From Fonsecaea monophora (lineage: Eukaryota > Ascomycota > Eurotiomycetes > Chaetothyriales > Herpotrichiellaceae), in the NCBI RefSeq assembly GCF_001642475.1, contig NW_019174022.1, positions 1 through 64,000 on the forward strand: 64,000 nt of DNA, in the 5' to 3' direction. The position numbers and the translations under genes are program-made. The notes under the pieces are model-generated. The model did not search any database. It was not told the origin of the DNA and saw only the letters and a program-made list of their open reading frames with translations. Shown here piece by piece: positions 45,264 to 58,682 of the stretch. Within the stretch, counting starts at the first letter, position 1; every line of letters begins with the position of its first letter.

Positions 45264-48200
45264 GTCTGCAGCTGAAAGCCCTCTTTTTTCCCGGGGTTGT
45301 ACTCATATCATTGGTTACCACTAAATGACTTGCACGAACAAACTTCAGCAGAGCCTGTGATGGATTGTCCGGTCCCCAGGGGGGGTGGCATCAAGGCAAG
45401 GGCAGTGTGGGCCGCACAGCTGTACTCGTTGCGGTTTACGGGGTTGGTCAAGACAGGGCGGTGATGCCGTCAAGGAATGACGGTCGACCTGACTATACTC
45501 ACATCCCACGCCACGAGATTTTTGTGGAGCTCTGCATAGGAGAATTGTTGCCACCTGGACGGACACACCTACGAGACCTGAGTTTTTACGATTTGTACTA
45601 TACCCCCCTTTCTAGCAAGAAGACAAATAATGCATTGGATGACAGATAACGAGCTGCAAGAATCAAGGAGAGACGAGCGCCGGGGGGTTGGGAGGGTTGA
45701 GGGTAAGCGTCTCTTGGCGAGGCGAGCGGGCGCCACCTGCGGGTCTAGATTTTCCCAACCTGCATTGTCATTTCAGCTCAGAATTCAGAATCCCAGATTC
45801 TCCAGCGTCTCCTCTTGCTTGTTCGAGCGTCGGATCGGCGTCACGGAAACCTTTTTTCGTCCTATGAAATGTCCTTGGTGCCCTGGTCCATGTGTTTGAG
45901 CTGCTCAGTCTCGCTACCACATGCCCACATGGCGTCAGGATTCTCCTCTCCCCGTGCCCTCGACCCGAGCCCACGCTTCCTTCCCCGGTATGGGCTGTGC
46001 CGTGCGCAGGCTAAAGTTCGTATTGGCCCCCCCCTCAGAAGTCTTGATCCTTCCGGTTCACTTCAGCAACACAACTCCCATCGACGAATATAGGCGGTCG
46101 GCGGGAAAAACATAGCACACATAGACAGCGCAGCGGAGGATTTAGGTGTAATTGATATTACGACTGCAAGGAGGAGGGGGACGCCCGTTGAGGGTGCCCA
46201 TTGACAACCCGGGGATGACAACCCAAGACGTGTCAAACAAATGCCAGGCCAAAGATCCAATAACTCTTGACACTAATGCAGCAGACTGTGATGAGCGGAC
46301 AAATACCCCCGGTCTTTCCCCTCCCCCTTGATCGATCTTTCAACTTCCTGGCTGTTGATTTTCCGGTGGCGTCACGATACGGGCCAGCCTAGAGCAACAC
46401 GAGTTAGTGCATCTGCCGGAACAAAGGACAGACACCAAGCCAAAGCCACCTCCTCGTTATCAACTCCGCGTGCGAACCTGCAAGACTTCTCCTCCTCGCT
46501 TCCCGCATTGGCTCAATCCTACTCCGTTCAGCCCATCCCCGGCACTACTTGAACACAAGTCTTCGAAGCTCGTCATCTAAAGCAACGGATCCGATCGGGG
46601 CTGCCAAAAGATCGTGCTGTCAAGATGCCACTTGTTGCCACCTTGTCTTGGTTGGTTTCGACTCGATGTCCTAATCGCCCTGAGAAGATTACTCCCGATC
46701 TCAGCTCCACAAAGCGGAATAATAGTGTTGGCTCCCTTGCATCGGTCCTTGCCTCAAGTGACTACCAAGACAAGTCCCATGCGGCAGAACGTGCCTCGAA
46801 ATCTCGGTTTTGAGTTTGTGGAGGCGGAATATCCAATCCACTTGGCCAGGATAGGCTGGTGGATGGTGTGATCGAGCTGGGGCATCTGCGATTATCTGCG
46901 GCAGCATGCGATCGATCTCGTCACGAAATTCCCTTTGCCATCCCGCTCCCGCCTGGGCTGGAAATATAGCCCGACGTAACAAATTTCTCAATGCGGGTAA
47001 GCCTCGCTGAAAGAACTGGGCTGTTGGTTTTGGACATTGAGAGTTTCGACGCTTCTTCCTGTGCCAACCCGGGGGGGCTGAGAGACATGTCTTCGAGCCA
47101 TTAGGAGTTCCAGCCCCATCTATTGCCGGGTAAGAGCCGATGTCGACGCACTTCTGCGAGGCGAACAAGGGCCAATCCCTGAACAAAAAAACTTTGCCTC
47201 TACCAAAGAAGAGCATTGGACGGACAAAAGTAGAAGACAACCCCTGGCTAGGATTTCCATCCTAATTCAGGTGCTCGCTCGATTCTCAACAAGGTCCAAC
47301 ATCTGCCACGGCTGAAGCTTCCGGGTTGTTGAAACTATGAGTCTCTTCAGAGACACAGTCTCGCAGAACGGTCCACGCCATCTCCAACCCACGCTGGTGA
47401 CAAATCTTGGATGGGCAAGTCCTCATGGGCCAGACACCGTTCTGTGGTCGAACCTTGAATCTTTTTGTCCACTTTTGGCGGTGACTGTACCATGCAATAC
47501 CCACCAGATTCACTCCCTGGTTAGTATCGATTGAATCTGATAGATTCAACGAGGCAAAACAGCTTCTTTTTCCCGTCAACCCGTCATGCACGGTTCCGAG
47601 TATCCCTGCCCCAGTCAATTGTTCAGAACGTGCTTGACATATGCTGAGCAACGTATGACAATACAACCTGGGATTGACCAGATCAAGACAACCACAGAAG
47701 CATCCAGGGCAAGCCTTGGAGGGTTTCGCCTTGCACTGTACCACAACATCAAACGACAACCTCGCACTGTCGGTGCACACCAGGTTCCCCAGCCAGGTTT
47801 TCCGACTAATTGACATTCGATGCGATCACTCTATTACTCTCAATGGTTGAGCCACTAGGTCTACGCCATTCCCCTCCAATCCATTGGCCGAGCACATCTG
47901 TCAGGGTATCGAAGATGGTTCTTTCCTCGAGGTTACTAGTGCCCGTTATACCTCATGATAAATGGTGTGACCAGCTCTGTCACCAGCAGAAGCTGGTCTC
48001 ACAGGTATCCCACCGCCCAATTAAGCTGACTAGGGAATGTCACAACACTTCTGGCGCCCCACGGACATCCTCGACACCATGATGGCAGCCACTGGTTTTG
48101 GAAAGACAACGCTCGCGCTTTTTCATCGACATGGATGGTGACATGGATCACAAGGTGGGATGAAGCCCTGCCACCTCTTCCCTCTCCCTCATCTCGAGAG

Positions 48201-49891
48201 GTCGAATCTCGAATCTCGATATCATCCCCATCACTATTGAGACCCGGAAACCCAACAGAATGTTTTGAAGTTTGCGTTTCGGTCGCGACCGCCAGAGAGT
48301 TGTGACTGAAAATCTTCTGTGGTACAGATGTGTCTGTATCACCATAGCCCTCGGCCCACCAACCCCAGCTTTTTTTCTCCCCTGAGCATTTCTCTATTCT
48401 AGACGCAGAGGGGATGCGCAGTCCTCTGAATGTGACCCTCACATTCCCATGAACGCCGTGCCTGGCCTCGGATGCTGCCTCCGAGCCGACACAGGATCTT
48501 TTCAATATTCTCATGCCTTGTGCCTCTCTGCAAGTGATGTGCCTGCCAGGTGGTAACTACACGATAATGAGGTAGGACAAATGTGGCTCCCATTGCCAGA
48601 CCAACTTGTTGGTGGATCGTCGAGTGGCTCGTCTGCATGGCAGCCGGCAGATATGACAGATTTGACAGCGGCAATGTGTTACCTTCCCACTCAAGAGCGC
48701 GATCTGATGGCGGTCCCTTCTTTGAGTCCCTGGAGGGTTGTTGAGTCTAGGCAATCAAGCATTTCTCACAGGAGGAATTACGGATTGTCTTATAACTGTC
48801 GTTCAACCATTATCTACCTGTTGGACAAGTGCTTTGTAAAGAACTGAAGATGTGAAAGCGCAGGAGAAATCGGCAGCGGAGATTTTGCCTTGATTCCGTT
48901 CTCGTAAAAGCGTTGTGAGCCGTTGCGCGGTGTTACTACGAACCTCAACCAAAAAGAATATCTTTGCATGCGAAGATTGATGCGCATGGAACAGGTGGTC
49001 TCTCACCCATCGCGCCGCTTGGGGCCAGATCGTGGCTGGTAGCACTATTCCGCATCTGAAGTGGACGAGACTGCAGGCACAATTGGGCTGTTCCAGGGTG
49101 AGTATGCGACGGACGACTGAATCCTACTATACTGACACTTTGCGAGAAGGTGGAATTGTGACCGTATGCAGAACATGTTCATGTCACGTACTGCTGGAAG
49201 TGTTACACCGGCTCTCACGATAGTCCACTCAGGACAATTCCAGCCCTGTTTCTCTTTCCTGAGTGATGCTGTCATCCAGATGTTCTGCGGAAACGATAAT
49301 ACCTTGTCACAATGGCCCTGTCCTGGAGAGCCAGGTTGACGGCGCCCAAATATTGCGATGCCGATCTCACCGACCTCTATGTCTTACGAGGACGAGCAAC
49401 CACAGACTAAACTTCGGCGACTTCACTTCTAGGATGTTGTCGTGATACCCGAACAAGGCGGACGCAGGGAAGCAGGAGGATGGAGGAGAGGAATGGTGCA
49501 CACATGCCATAGAACTCTGCAATGACATGAGAACTGTCTGGGCTCTTCAAGGGAACAAATCACGCCACCTATTCTACTGGTACTCCGATCGAGATATTTC
49601 CTAGAGTTGAAACCACCTCGTAGTGACATTTGACCACTCGAATCGTGAAACTTGTTGTCTTTCAAGATGCTTCTCTTCCACCTGCCCGAAGCCTAGGTGA
49701 CACAAGTGCAGCACCATCATCGTGCACATATTGGAATATTTTCCATTGCCATTGCCATTTTTTTGCTCTCCGACCATCGCCGTTGACCGCATGTAAGTTT
49801 CGGTCACAAGCAAGACGCCCCATGTCTCATCAAAAGAATTTGGTGACAGTCATCTTCCCACCTCCCAGCTACACCCTTGGGAAATCCTGCT
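45264..49891. other. 4.6 kb stretch without a supported gene
   Basis: It lies between the 3' ends of the forkhead and eL34 genes. Minus-strand frames of 170-180 codons (46701-47240, 47286-47816, 47999-48514) have random-looking translations with no domain. No repeat larger than simple sequence and no RNA gene signature was found by eye. Confidence 0.45.
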
Positions 49892-50491
49892 CTATTTCTT
49901 CCCCGTCTTCTTCTCCTGCGTCTCCTTCAGCACCTTCTTGACAATCTTCTGCTCCTCGATCAGGAACGCGCGGACAATCCGGTCCCGTACGCAGTTGCCG
50001 CATCTTGAGCCTCCATATGCACGCTGTACGGTCTTTTGTGGTCTGCTGGTGGTGGCGTACTCTTTGGGTCGCAGGGCGGGAATCTATAGAACCAACACGT
50101 GGCTTTTTGTTAGAAACGAGGTCTTCAAATGAATCTGTGCGTAGATTGAAAGATTGGTTTATGGGGGTGGGTGTAGATGTGCTGGTCTCTCTCCTCCTTT
50201 CAGCGGCTCATCACTTACACCTGGTAGTTTGACGCCGCAGTCACCGCATTTCGGGGCTGTGCCGCGCTTCTTGATGTGAAGAAGACGAAGTTTTCCGCCG
50301 GGGGTCTTGATGACTCGGACGTTGTTGGACGAGGTGTTGTATCTGTTAGGTTTTGCGGGTTGTTGTCAGCTATTGAACATCGTGCCCATTTCATTTCCTC
50401 CATAGTTTTGCGATGGTCTTGGTCTTCCGCAGAGTTGACAGGGATATACGTACGGGTTCCGGCGACGGTACTGAAGTCTGACGCCTGCCAT
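49892..50491 (-). CDS. RPL34: 60S ribosomal protein eL34
   Basis: Three exons fit: 50491-50454, 50342-50219 and 50083-49892, giving 117 residues, close to yeast L34 (121). Introns of 111 and 135 bp start GTACGT and GTAAGT and end ACAG and ATAG; they are among the longest in the window. The protein starts MAGVRLQYRRRNPYNTSSN and continues with VRVIKTPGGKLRLLHIKKR. Its zinc-binding Cys pairs are visible as KCGDCGVKLPG and RCGNCVRDRI, and the Lys-rich tail ends KKTGKK. It is a structural component of the large ribosomal subunit. The small 38-base first exon and long introns are typical of fungal ribosomal protein genes. It is divergent from PRP8 across 468 bp. Confidence 0.96.
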
Positions 50492-50959
50492 TGCGACGGT
50501 GTTTGATAGGCAATGGGATGTGTTGAAGGCGAGGAAATCGTTGCGTGTCGTGAATCTGCGGTTGACTTGACGAGAACCGCTTCTGCGAAAATCCGTGTGC
50601 GAAGTTTCTCTGCCGATGATCCTCCGGCTTGGCGCCAAGTCCTAATTCTGGTTCTGGCTCTTCCCCAGTCACGTGTGCGGGCGAAACTGACCTTGACAAG
50701 TCAAGTTTTCTTTGCGATTTGATAGCGAACGCCCGCTTCGCAGGTCAACAATTGTCGCACTCAGTTCATCCACTAAGGCCTCCAGCTGGTGGATGATAGA
50801 TCTGAGTATCTACGAGCAGATAAGTTCGCCCCCGAGGCCGAAGGAGAGGGCAGAACACGTGTCGTAAATGGTAAGCGACTTTTAAACATCTCTCTTGAGA
50901 CCGAACCACGAGTTCATCTTCTCTATCGCGACAGTCACCATCATCCGCCCAACGATAGC
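50492..50959. promoter_or_regulatory. Bidirectional promoter of RPL34 and PRP8
   Basis: Only 468 bp separate the two start codons, so the promoters must overlap or abut. An AACACGTGT palindrome-like site lies near 50853-50861. The PRP8 reading frame stays open upstream to 50789 but has no ATG there, so this part is leader. Confidence 0.55.
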
Positions 50960-53900
50960 ATGGCTTCGATACCGCCCCCTCCTCCGCCAGGATGGGGTGC
51001 TGGATTGCCGCCTCCGCCTCCCCCTGGGATGGCTCCTCCACCTCCGGGTTATCGTCCTCCCGTCGACCCTCGTGTAGCAAAGTTTGCACAGAAAAAGAAG
51101 GAGTGGCTCCGCACGCAGCGCAATCGGTATGGTGAAAAGAGGAAGGGCGGCTTTGTGGAAACCCAAAAGGCCGATATGCCGCCGGAACATCTGAGGAAGA
51201 TTGTCAAGGACATTGGCGACGTCAGCCAGAAGAAGTTCAGCAGCGACAAAAGAAGTTATCTGGGCGCGTTGAAATACATGCCACACGCCGTCTTCAAGCT
51301 GTTGGAAAACATGCCCATGCCTTGGGAGAGCGCGAGGGAAGTCAAAGTGTTGTATCATGTCAACGGGTGTCTGACACTCGTGAATGAAATTCCCCGGGTC
51401 ATCGAGCCTGTTTTTCACGCGCAGTGGGCAACCATGTGGGTTTCGATGAGACGAGAGAAGAGCGACAGGAGACACTTCAAGCGCATGCGTTTTCCTCCTT
51501 TCGACGACGAAGAACCACCGCTGTCTTGGTCGGAAAACATCGAGGATGTCGAGCCCCTCGAACCTATTCAGATGGAACTGGATGAGAATGAGGATGGCCC
51601 TGTGTACGAATGGTTCTATGACCACCGGCCTCTTCTGGACACGCCACACGTCAATGGTCCGAGTTACAAGACGTGGAACTTGACATTGCCACAAATGGCT
51701 ACCCTTTATCGACTGTCTCACCAGCTCCTGAGCGATGTTGTGGACAAGAATTACTTCCACATGTTCGATCGTGAAAGTTTCTTCACCGCAAAAGCCCTTA
51801 ATGTGGCCATCCCTGGTGGACCCCGGTTCGAGCCGTTGTACAAAGACATTGACCCCAACGACGAGGATTTCGGCGAATTCAACGCAATTGATCGGATTAT
51901 CTTCCGCGCACCAATCCGGACGGAATACAGAGTCGCGTTCCCTTATCTCTACAACTCGCTGCCGCGAAGTGTGAAACTTTCATGGTACTCCCACCCTCAG
52001 GTTGTCTACGTCAGATCAGAGGATCCCAACTTGCCTGCCTTCTATTTTGATCCTGTCATCAATCCCATCTCTTCACGGTCAGTGGCGCCAAAGAACATTA
52101 CTGTCAGCCATGAGGATGAGATCTTTGGCGAAGGCAATAACGAAGACGATGAATTCGAGCTTCCAGGCAATGTTGAGCCATTCCTCGCGGACGAGGAGCT
52201 GTACACCAGCGAGACAGCTTCTGCTATCGCTTTGTGGTGGGCTCCTTTCCCATTTGATCGGAGATCCGGAAAAATGGTTCGTGCCCAGGATGTCCCTCTG
52301 GTCAAGCAGTGGTATTTGGAACACTGCCCGCCCGGCCAGCCGGTCAAAGTCCGAGTGTCATATCAGAAGTTATTGAAGACCTACGTTCTGAATGAGCTGC
52401 ATAGAAAGAAGCCCAAGGCGCAGAACAAACAAGACCTTCTCAAGACGCTGAAGTCCACCAAGTTCTTCCAGCAAACGACCATCGACTGGGTAGAGGCGGG
52501 TTTACAGGTCTGTCGACAAGGATTCAATATGCTAAATCTTCTGATCCACCGGAAGAATTTGACGTATCTCCATTTGGACTACAACTTCAACCTTAAACCC
52601 GTCAAAACTCTGACGACAAAGGAGCGTAAGAAATCAAGATTCGGCAACGCGTTCCACTTGATGCGAGAGATTCTGAGGCTCACCAAGCTCATCGTCGACG
52701 CGCAGGTCCAATACAGACTTGGCAACATCGATGCATTTCAACTAGCTGACGGAATTCTCTATGCTTTCAACCACGTCGGACAATTGACTGGAATGTACCG
52801 GTACAAATACAAGCTCATGCATCAGATCAGATCGTGCAAAGACCTGAAACACTTGATCTATTATCGCTTCAATTCTGGTCCAGTTGGAAAAGGTCCAGGT
52901 TGCGGCTTCTGGGCCCCGGCGTGGAGAGTTTGGCTCTTCTTTATGCGTGGCATTATTCCTCTGCTTGAACGATGGCTCGGGAACTTGTTGTCGAGACAAT
53001 TCGAAGGCCGACACAGCAAGGGCGTGGCAAAGACAGTCACAAAACAACGCGTGGAGTCCCACTTTGACCTTGAACTTCGAGCTTCGGTCATGGCAGACTT
53101 GATGGATATGATGCCCGAAGGTATTAGACAGAACAAGGTCAATACCGTGCTCCAGCATCTTTCCGAAGCGTGGCGATGCTGGAAGAGCAATATTCCCTGG
53201 AAAGTCCCAGGGTTACCTGCTCCGATCGAGAACATCATCCTGCGATATGTCAAGAGCAAGGCTGACTGGTGGATTTCTGTGGCTCATTATAACCGAGAGC
53301 GTATCAGAAGAGGTGCAACCGTCGACAAGACAGTAGCCAAGAAGAACCTTGGTCGCCTCACCCGACTATGGCTGAAAGCTGAACAAGAAAGGCAGCATAA
53401 CTACATGAAAGACGGTCCTTATGTTTCCTCGGAGGAAGCCGTCGCCATTTATACGACCACCGTCCATTGGCTTGAATCACGAAAATTCTCGCCCATTCCC
53501 TTCCCCAGCGTGTCTTACAAGCATGACACGAAGATTCTCATTCTGGCCTTGGAAAGACTTAGGGAAGCCTACTCTGTTAAGGGCAGACTGAACCAGAGTC
53601 AGAGAGAAGAGCTGGCCTTGATCGAACAGGCTTACGATTCGCCAGGAACTACCCTTGCTCGAATCAAGCGTTTCTTGTTGACTCAACGAGCATTCAAAGA
53701 AGTCGGCATCGACATGAACGACAACTACAGCTCAATAAACCCGGTATACGACGTTGAGCCCATTGAGAAAATTACCGATGCATATCTTGACCAGTATCTC
53801 TGGTACCAGGCTGACACCCGGCATCTCTTCCCATCGTGGGTCAAGCCTTCAGATTCAGAGGTCCCACCCCTTTTGGTCTACAAATGGGCTCAAGGGATCA

Positions 53901-56900
53901 ACAACCTGACAAATGTCTGGGAGACTGCAGATGGAGAATGTAACGTCATGATCGAAACGCAGCTTTCCAAGGTCTACGAGAAGATTGATTTGACTTTGCT
54001 CAACCGTCTGCTTCGACTCATTATGGATCACAATCTGGCGGACTACATCACGTCGAAAAATAATGTGCAGCTGAATTACAAAGATATGAACCACACGAAT
54101 AGCTACGGCATGATTAGAGGCCTTCAGTTCTCAGGCTTCGTCTTCCAGTACTACGGACTGGTTATCGATCTTCTCCTCCTGGGCCTCCAACGAGCGAGCG
54201 AGCTCGCTGGACCGCCTCAGAGCCCTAACGACTTCTTGCAATTCCGGGACAGAGAGACGGAGACCAGACATCCCATTCGGTTGTACACACGATATATCGA
54301 CAAAATCTGGGTCTTTTTCAGATTCACTGCAGAGGAGTCTAAGGATTTGATCCAGCGCTTCTTGACTGAGCAGCCCGATCCGAACTTTGAGAACGTGATT
54401 GGGTATAAGAACAAGAAATGCTGGCCTCGAGATTCTAGAATGCGGCTGATGAGACACGATGTCAATCTCGGCCGGGCCGTATTCTGGGATTTGAAGAACA
54501 GACTGCCTCGTTCAATCACCACGATTGAATGGGATGACACGTTCGCAAGCGTCTATTCCCGGGACAATCCCAATTTGTTATACTCAATGTGCGGCTTCGA
54601 AGTCAGGATTTTGCCAAAAATCCGCAACCAGAACGATGAATTCCCGATCAAAGACAGCGTTTGGGCTCTCGCCAACAACGAAACCAAAGAGAGGACTGCG
54701 TACGCTTTCCTCCAGGTCACCGAAGAAGATATCCAGAAGTTCAACAACCGCATTAGGCAGATCTTGATGTCTTCGGGCTCAACGACATTTACCAAGATCG
54801 CAAACAAGTGGAACACGACCCTGATTGCCCTGTTCACCTACTACCGAGAGGCTGCCGTGTCTACTGTCAACTTGCTGGACACCATTGTCAAATGCGAGAC
54901 CAAGATCCAAACTCGTGTAAAGATCGGCCTGAACTCTAAAATGCCTTCTCGTTTCCCCCCGGCTGTTTTCTATACGCCCAAGGAGCTCGGCGGTTTGGGC
55001 ATGATCTCAGGTTCTCACATTTTGATCCCGACTAGCGATAAACGATGGTCCAAGCAAACAGATACTGGTGTCACTCATTATCGAGCCGGCATGACCCATG
55101 ACGAGGAAACTCTTATTCCCAACATCTTCCGATATATCATTCCGTGGGAGGCTGAGTTCATCGATTCTCAGCGCGTGTGGACCGAATATTCTCAGAAGCG
55201 GTTGGAAGCCAACCAGCAGAATCGAAGACTTACTCTCGAAGATCTCGAGGACAGCTGGGATAGAGGTCTGCCGCGTATCAATACTCTGTTCCAGAAAGAC
55301 CGGAGCACTCTAAGCTTCGACAAAGGCTTCAGAGCCCGGACAGAGTTTAAGCAATACCAGTTGATGAAGAGCAACCCTTTCTGGTGGACGAGTCAGAGAC
55401 ACGATGGGAAACTGTGGAATCTGAACGCCTATAGGACCGATGTCATCCAAGCGTTGGGCGGTGTCGAGACTATTTTGGAACATACTCTGTTCAAGGCAAC
55501 AGCATTCCCATCTTGGGAAGGTCTTTTCTGGGAGAGAGCATGTCTCGCCAATGGTACCATGCTGCTGCGGTATGACGGCTCCCAGGTCGCTGTCGAAGAT
55601 GTCGTGGAAGGAGATCTGCTTCTGGGACCTGATGGTGGTCCTCGTCGCGCGTTCAATATTGTGAACGGAAAGGATCGTTTGTATCGTATCAAGATCGAAT
55701 CCGATGTGGAAGACCTCGTCGTCACATCGAACCACATCCTGGTATTCTATCACCAGAAGAGCAGTGAGAACCAGCACGACGGCTCCCACCTCCCTCACCA
55801 TCAACAGGGGGCGGAAGGCGATATCGAGGACTCGTGCCAGTCCAGCTCTGACAGAAAACGGTCTGAGAGTTTCATCAAGCCCACTCAACGCTATGAAACT
55901 GTTGAAATCACGGCGGCAGAATTTGCGGGGCTGAACCCAACCCAGAGGGCCCAATACCGGCTTTTCCGATCACCTGGATTCGCGGCGCCAAAGCACACTG
56001 TGGAAGTCGACCCAGAAGTCCATAGCTTTGTCGTTGAGGATATTTCCCTCGAGTCCGAACCCACCAAATGGGCTGGTTTCCGCGTTGACAAGGATCAACT
56101 CTACCTTCGCCATGATTACCTCGTGCTCCACAACAGCGGCTTTGAGGAGTCTATGAAATTCAAGAAACTCACAAACGCCCAACGTTCTGGTTTGAACCAA
56201 ATTCCCAACCGTCGCTTCACCCTATGGTGGTCGCCAACTATCAACAGAGCAAATGTCTACGTTGGTTTCCAGGTGCAGCTTGATTTGACCGGCATTTTCC
56301 TTCACGGCAAGATTCCTACGCTGAAGATTAGTTTGATGTAAGTCTTTCCCACTCCGTCCCTCGTAGCACATACTAACGAATACTTCTAGTCAGATCTTCC
56401 GTGCCCATTTGTGGCAGAAAATCCACGAATCCGTTGTCATGGACTTGTGTCAAGTTTTCGACCAGGAGCTGGAGCAATTAGGCATTGAGACCGTGCAGAA
56501 GGAGACGATCCACCCTCGAAAATCGTACAAAATGAACAGCTCCTGTGCGGATATCCTACTGTTGGCCAGTCACAAGTGGAATGTGACTCGACCTTCTCTC
56601 CTCTTCGACACGAAAGATCAGATTGAAGCCACGACAACCAACAAATTCTGGGTTGACGTTCAATTGCGGTATGGTGACTACGATTCTCACGACATTGAAC
56701 GCTACGTCCGGGCTAAATATCTCGACTATACCACTGACAGCATGAGCATCTACCCTTCGGCGACAGGTCTGATGGTCGGTATTGACCTCGCATACAACCT
56801 GTACTCTGCATATGGACAATATTTCCCTGGGTTGAAGGCGTTGGTGCAGCAGGCAATGGCCAAGATCATGAAAGCAAATCCAGCCCTTTACGTGCTCCGC

Positions 56901-58682
56901 GAACGCATCAGGAAAGGTCTACAGCTGTACGCGTCTGAAAGCACTCAAGAGTTCTTGAACTCGCAGAACTACTCGGAACTGTTCAGCAACCAAACTCAAC
57001 TGTTCATTGATGACACAAATGTGTACCGGGTGACGATTCACAAGACATTCGAGGGCAATCTGACGACGAAACCTATCAACGGCGCCGTTTTCGTGTTCAA
57101 TCCCAAGACTGGACAGCTCTTCTTGAAGATCATCCACACCAGTGTGTGGGCTGGTCAAAAGCGTCTCGGGCAATTGGCTAAATGGAAAACTGCGGAAGAA
57201 GTCGCGGCCTTGATCAGGTCTCTGCCTGTCGAAGAACAGCCCAAACAGCTCATTGTCACTCGCAAAGGTCTCCTCGATCCGCTTGAAGTTCACTTGTTGG
57301 ACTTCCCGAACGTTTCGATTCGAGCTTCGGAGCTCCAGCTGCCATTCCAGGCTGCGATGAAGGTGGAAAAGTTGGCCGATATGATTCTGCAAGCCAAGGA
57401 GCCGCAGATGGTTCTGTTCAATTTGTACGACGACTGGTTGAAGTCGATATCGTCGTACACGGCCTTTTCGAGATTGATCCTTATTCTCCGCGCTCTGCAT
57501 GTGAACACGGACAAGACGAAGCTGCTTCTCCGACCCGACAAGACGGTCATCACTCAAGCACATCACATCTGGCCTACTCTGTCGGACGAAGACTGGATCA
57601 AAGTCGAGGTTCAGCTTCGAGATCTTATCTTGAACGATTACGGCAAGAAAAACAATGTCAACGTCCAATCCCTCACCAGCAGTGAAGTGCGAGACATTAT
57701 CCTGGGTATGGAGATCTCGGCGCCGTCGATGCAACGCCAGCAAGCGGCGGAGATTGAAAAGCAGCAACAAGACCAACAACAACTGACTGCGGTGACCACC
57801 AAGACTCAGAACGTTCGCGGAGAGGAGATTATTGTAACGACGACCTCGCAATACGAGCAACAGTCGTTCGCCTCCAAGACGGAATGGCGGACACGGGCGA
57901 TTGCGACGTCGAACCTAAGGACGCGTGCGAACAACATCTACATCTCGAGCGATGATATTCACGAATCGGAGGACTCGTACACGTATGTACTCCCCAAGAA
58001 CATACTCAAGAAATTCATCGCGATTGCAGATCTGCGTGTCCAGGTGGCGGGATATCTCTACGGCTCGTCACCACCAGACAATGATCAGGTCAAGGAGATC
58101 CGCACTATCGTGATGGTGCCGCAGGTTGGATCTACACGAGAGGTGCAGTTACCGCATCAGCTACCACAACATGAGTATCTCAAGACCATGGAGCCACTCG
58201 GAATCATCCACACCGTGAGTGGGAATGAGACATCGTACATGACTGCGGCGGATGTGACGATGCACTCTCGCCTGATGGCACAACATCCCAGCTGGGACAA
58301 GAAGACCATCACGTTGACAGTCTCGTTCACGCCGGGATCGGTGTCACTCAGCTCCTGGACACTTACTCCACAAGGATACGCGTGGGGGGCCTCGAACAAG
58401 GACACGCAGTCGGACAGTCCTGCGGGCTTTTCGACCTCGTTTGGAGTCAAGACGCAACTCCTCCTGTCTGACAAGATCCGGGGCTATTTCCTGGTCCCCG
58501 AGACGGACGTGTGGAACTACAGTTTCATGGGGGCGCAGTTTTCGACGGTGGAGAAGAGGCCCGTGTACGTCAAGATTGACACGCCGCGACGGTTCTACGA
58601 CGACTTGCACCGGCCCGTGCATTTCAGCAGCTTTAATGAGTTGGAGGACATATGGGCTGACCGGGAGGATGCATTTGCATGA
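50960..58682 (+). CDS. PRP8: Pre-mRNA splicing factor Prp8 (U5 snRNP core), carrying a mini-intein
   Basis: Two exons fit: 50960-56337 and 56390-58682, giving a 2556-residue precursor. The 52 bp intron starts GTAAGT, has the perfect branch site TACTAAC and ends CTAG; it joins SL to IQIFRAHLW. The Pro-rich N-terminus (IPPPPPPGWGAGLPPPPPP) is typical of Prp8. Then follow the highly conserved body, including CGFWAPAWRVWLFFMRGIIP and the reverse-transcriptase-like, endonuclease-like and RNase H-like regions, and a C-terminal JAMM/MPN domain from about residue 2310. Prp8 scaffolds the catalytic RNA of the spliceosome and is essential. Residues 1528-1725 are an intein; without it the host protein is 2358 residues, the usual Prp8 length. 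The start was chosen at the first ATG of the Pro-rich stretch. Confidence 0.97.
55541..56134 (+). mobile_element. Prp8 mini-intein, 198 residues, no homing endonuclease
   Basis: The conserved Prp8 sequence is interrupted between GLFWERA and SGFEESMKFKKLTNAQRS. The insert begins CLANGTMLLRYDG (block A, nucleophilic Cys1) and has LVVTSNHILVF (block B, with the TxxH motif). It ends DQLYLRHDYLVLHN (blocks F and G, terminal His-Asn) and is followed by Ser as first C-extein residue. These are the full protein-splicing residues, so it should excise itself and ligate Prp8. Between blocks B and F lie about 48 residues rich in His, Ser and Gln (near residues 70-117) where a LAGLIDADG endonuclease would sit in a full-length intein; none is present. 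It sits at the insertion site known for Prp8 inteins in Aspergillus, Histoplasma and Cryptococcus. Confidence 0.96.

Noticed and set aside
46701..48514. Minus-strand open frames of 170-180 codons.
   Set aside because: Translations are rich in Arg, Cys, His and Trp without domain patterns, and overlap other random frames.
50789..50959. In-frame extension upstream of the PRP8 start.
   Set aside because: It has no ATG, and the translation is unlike Prp8; the Pro-rich start at 50960 fits the family length.
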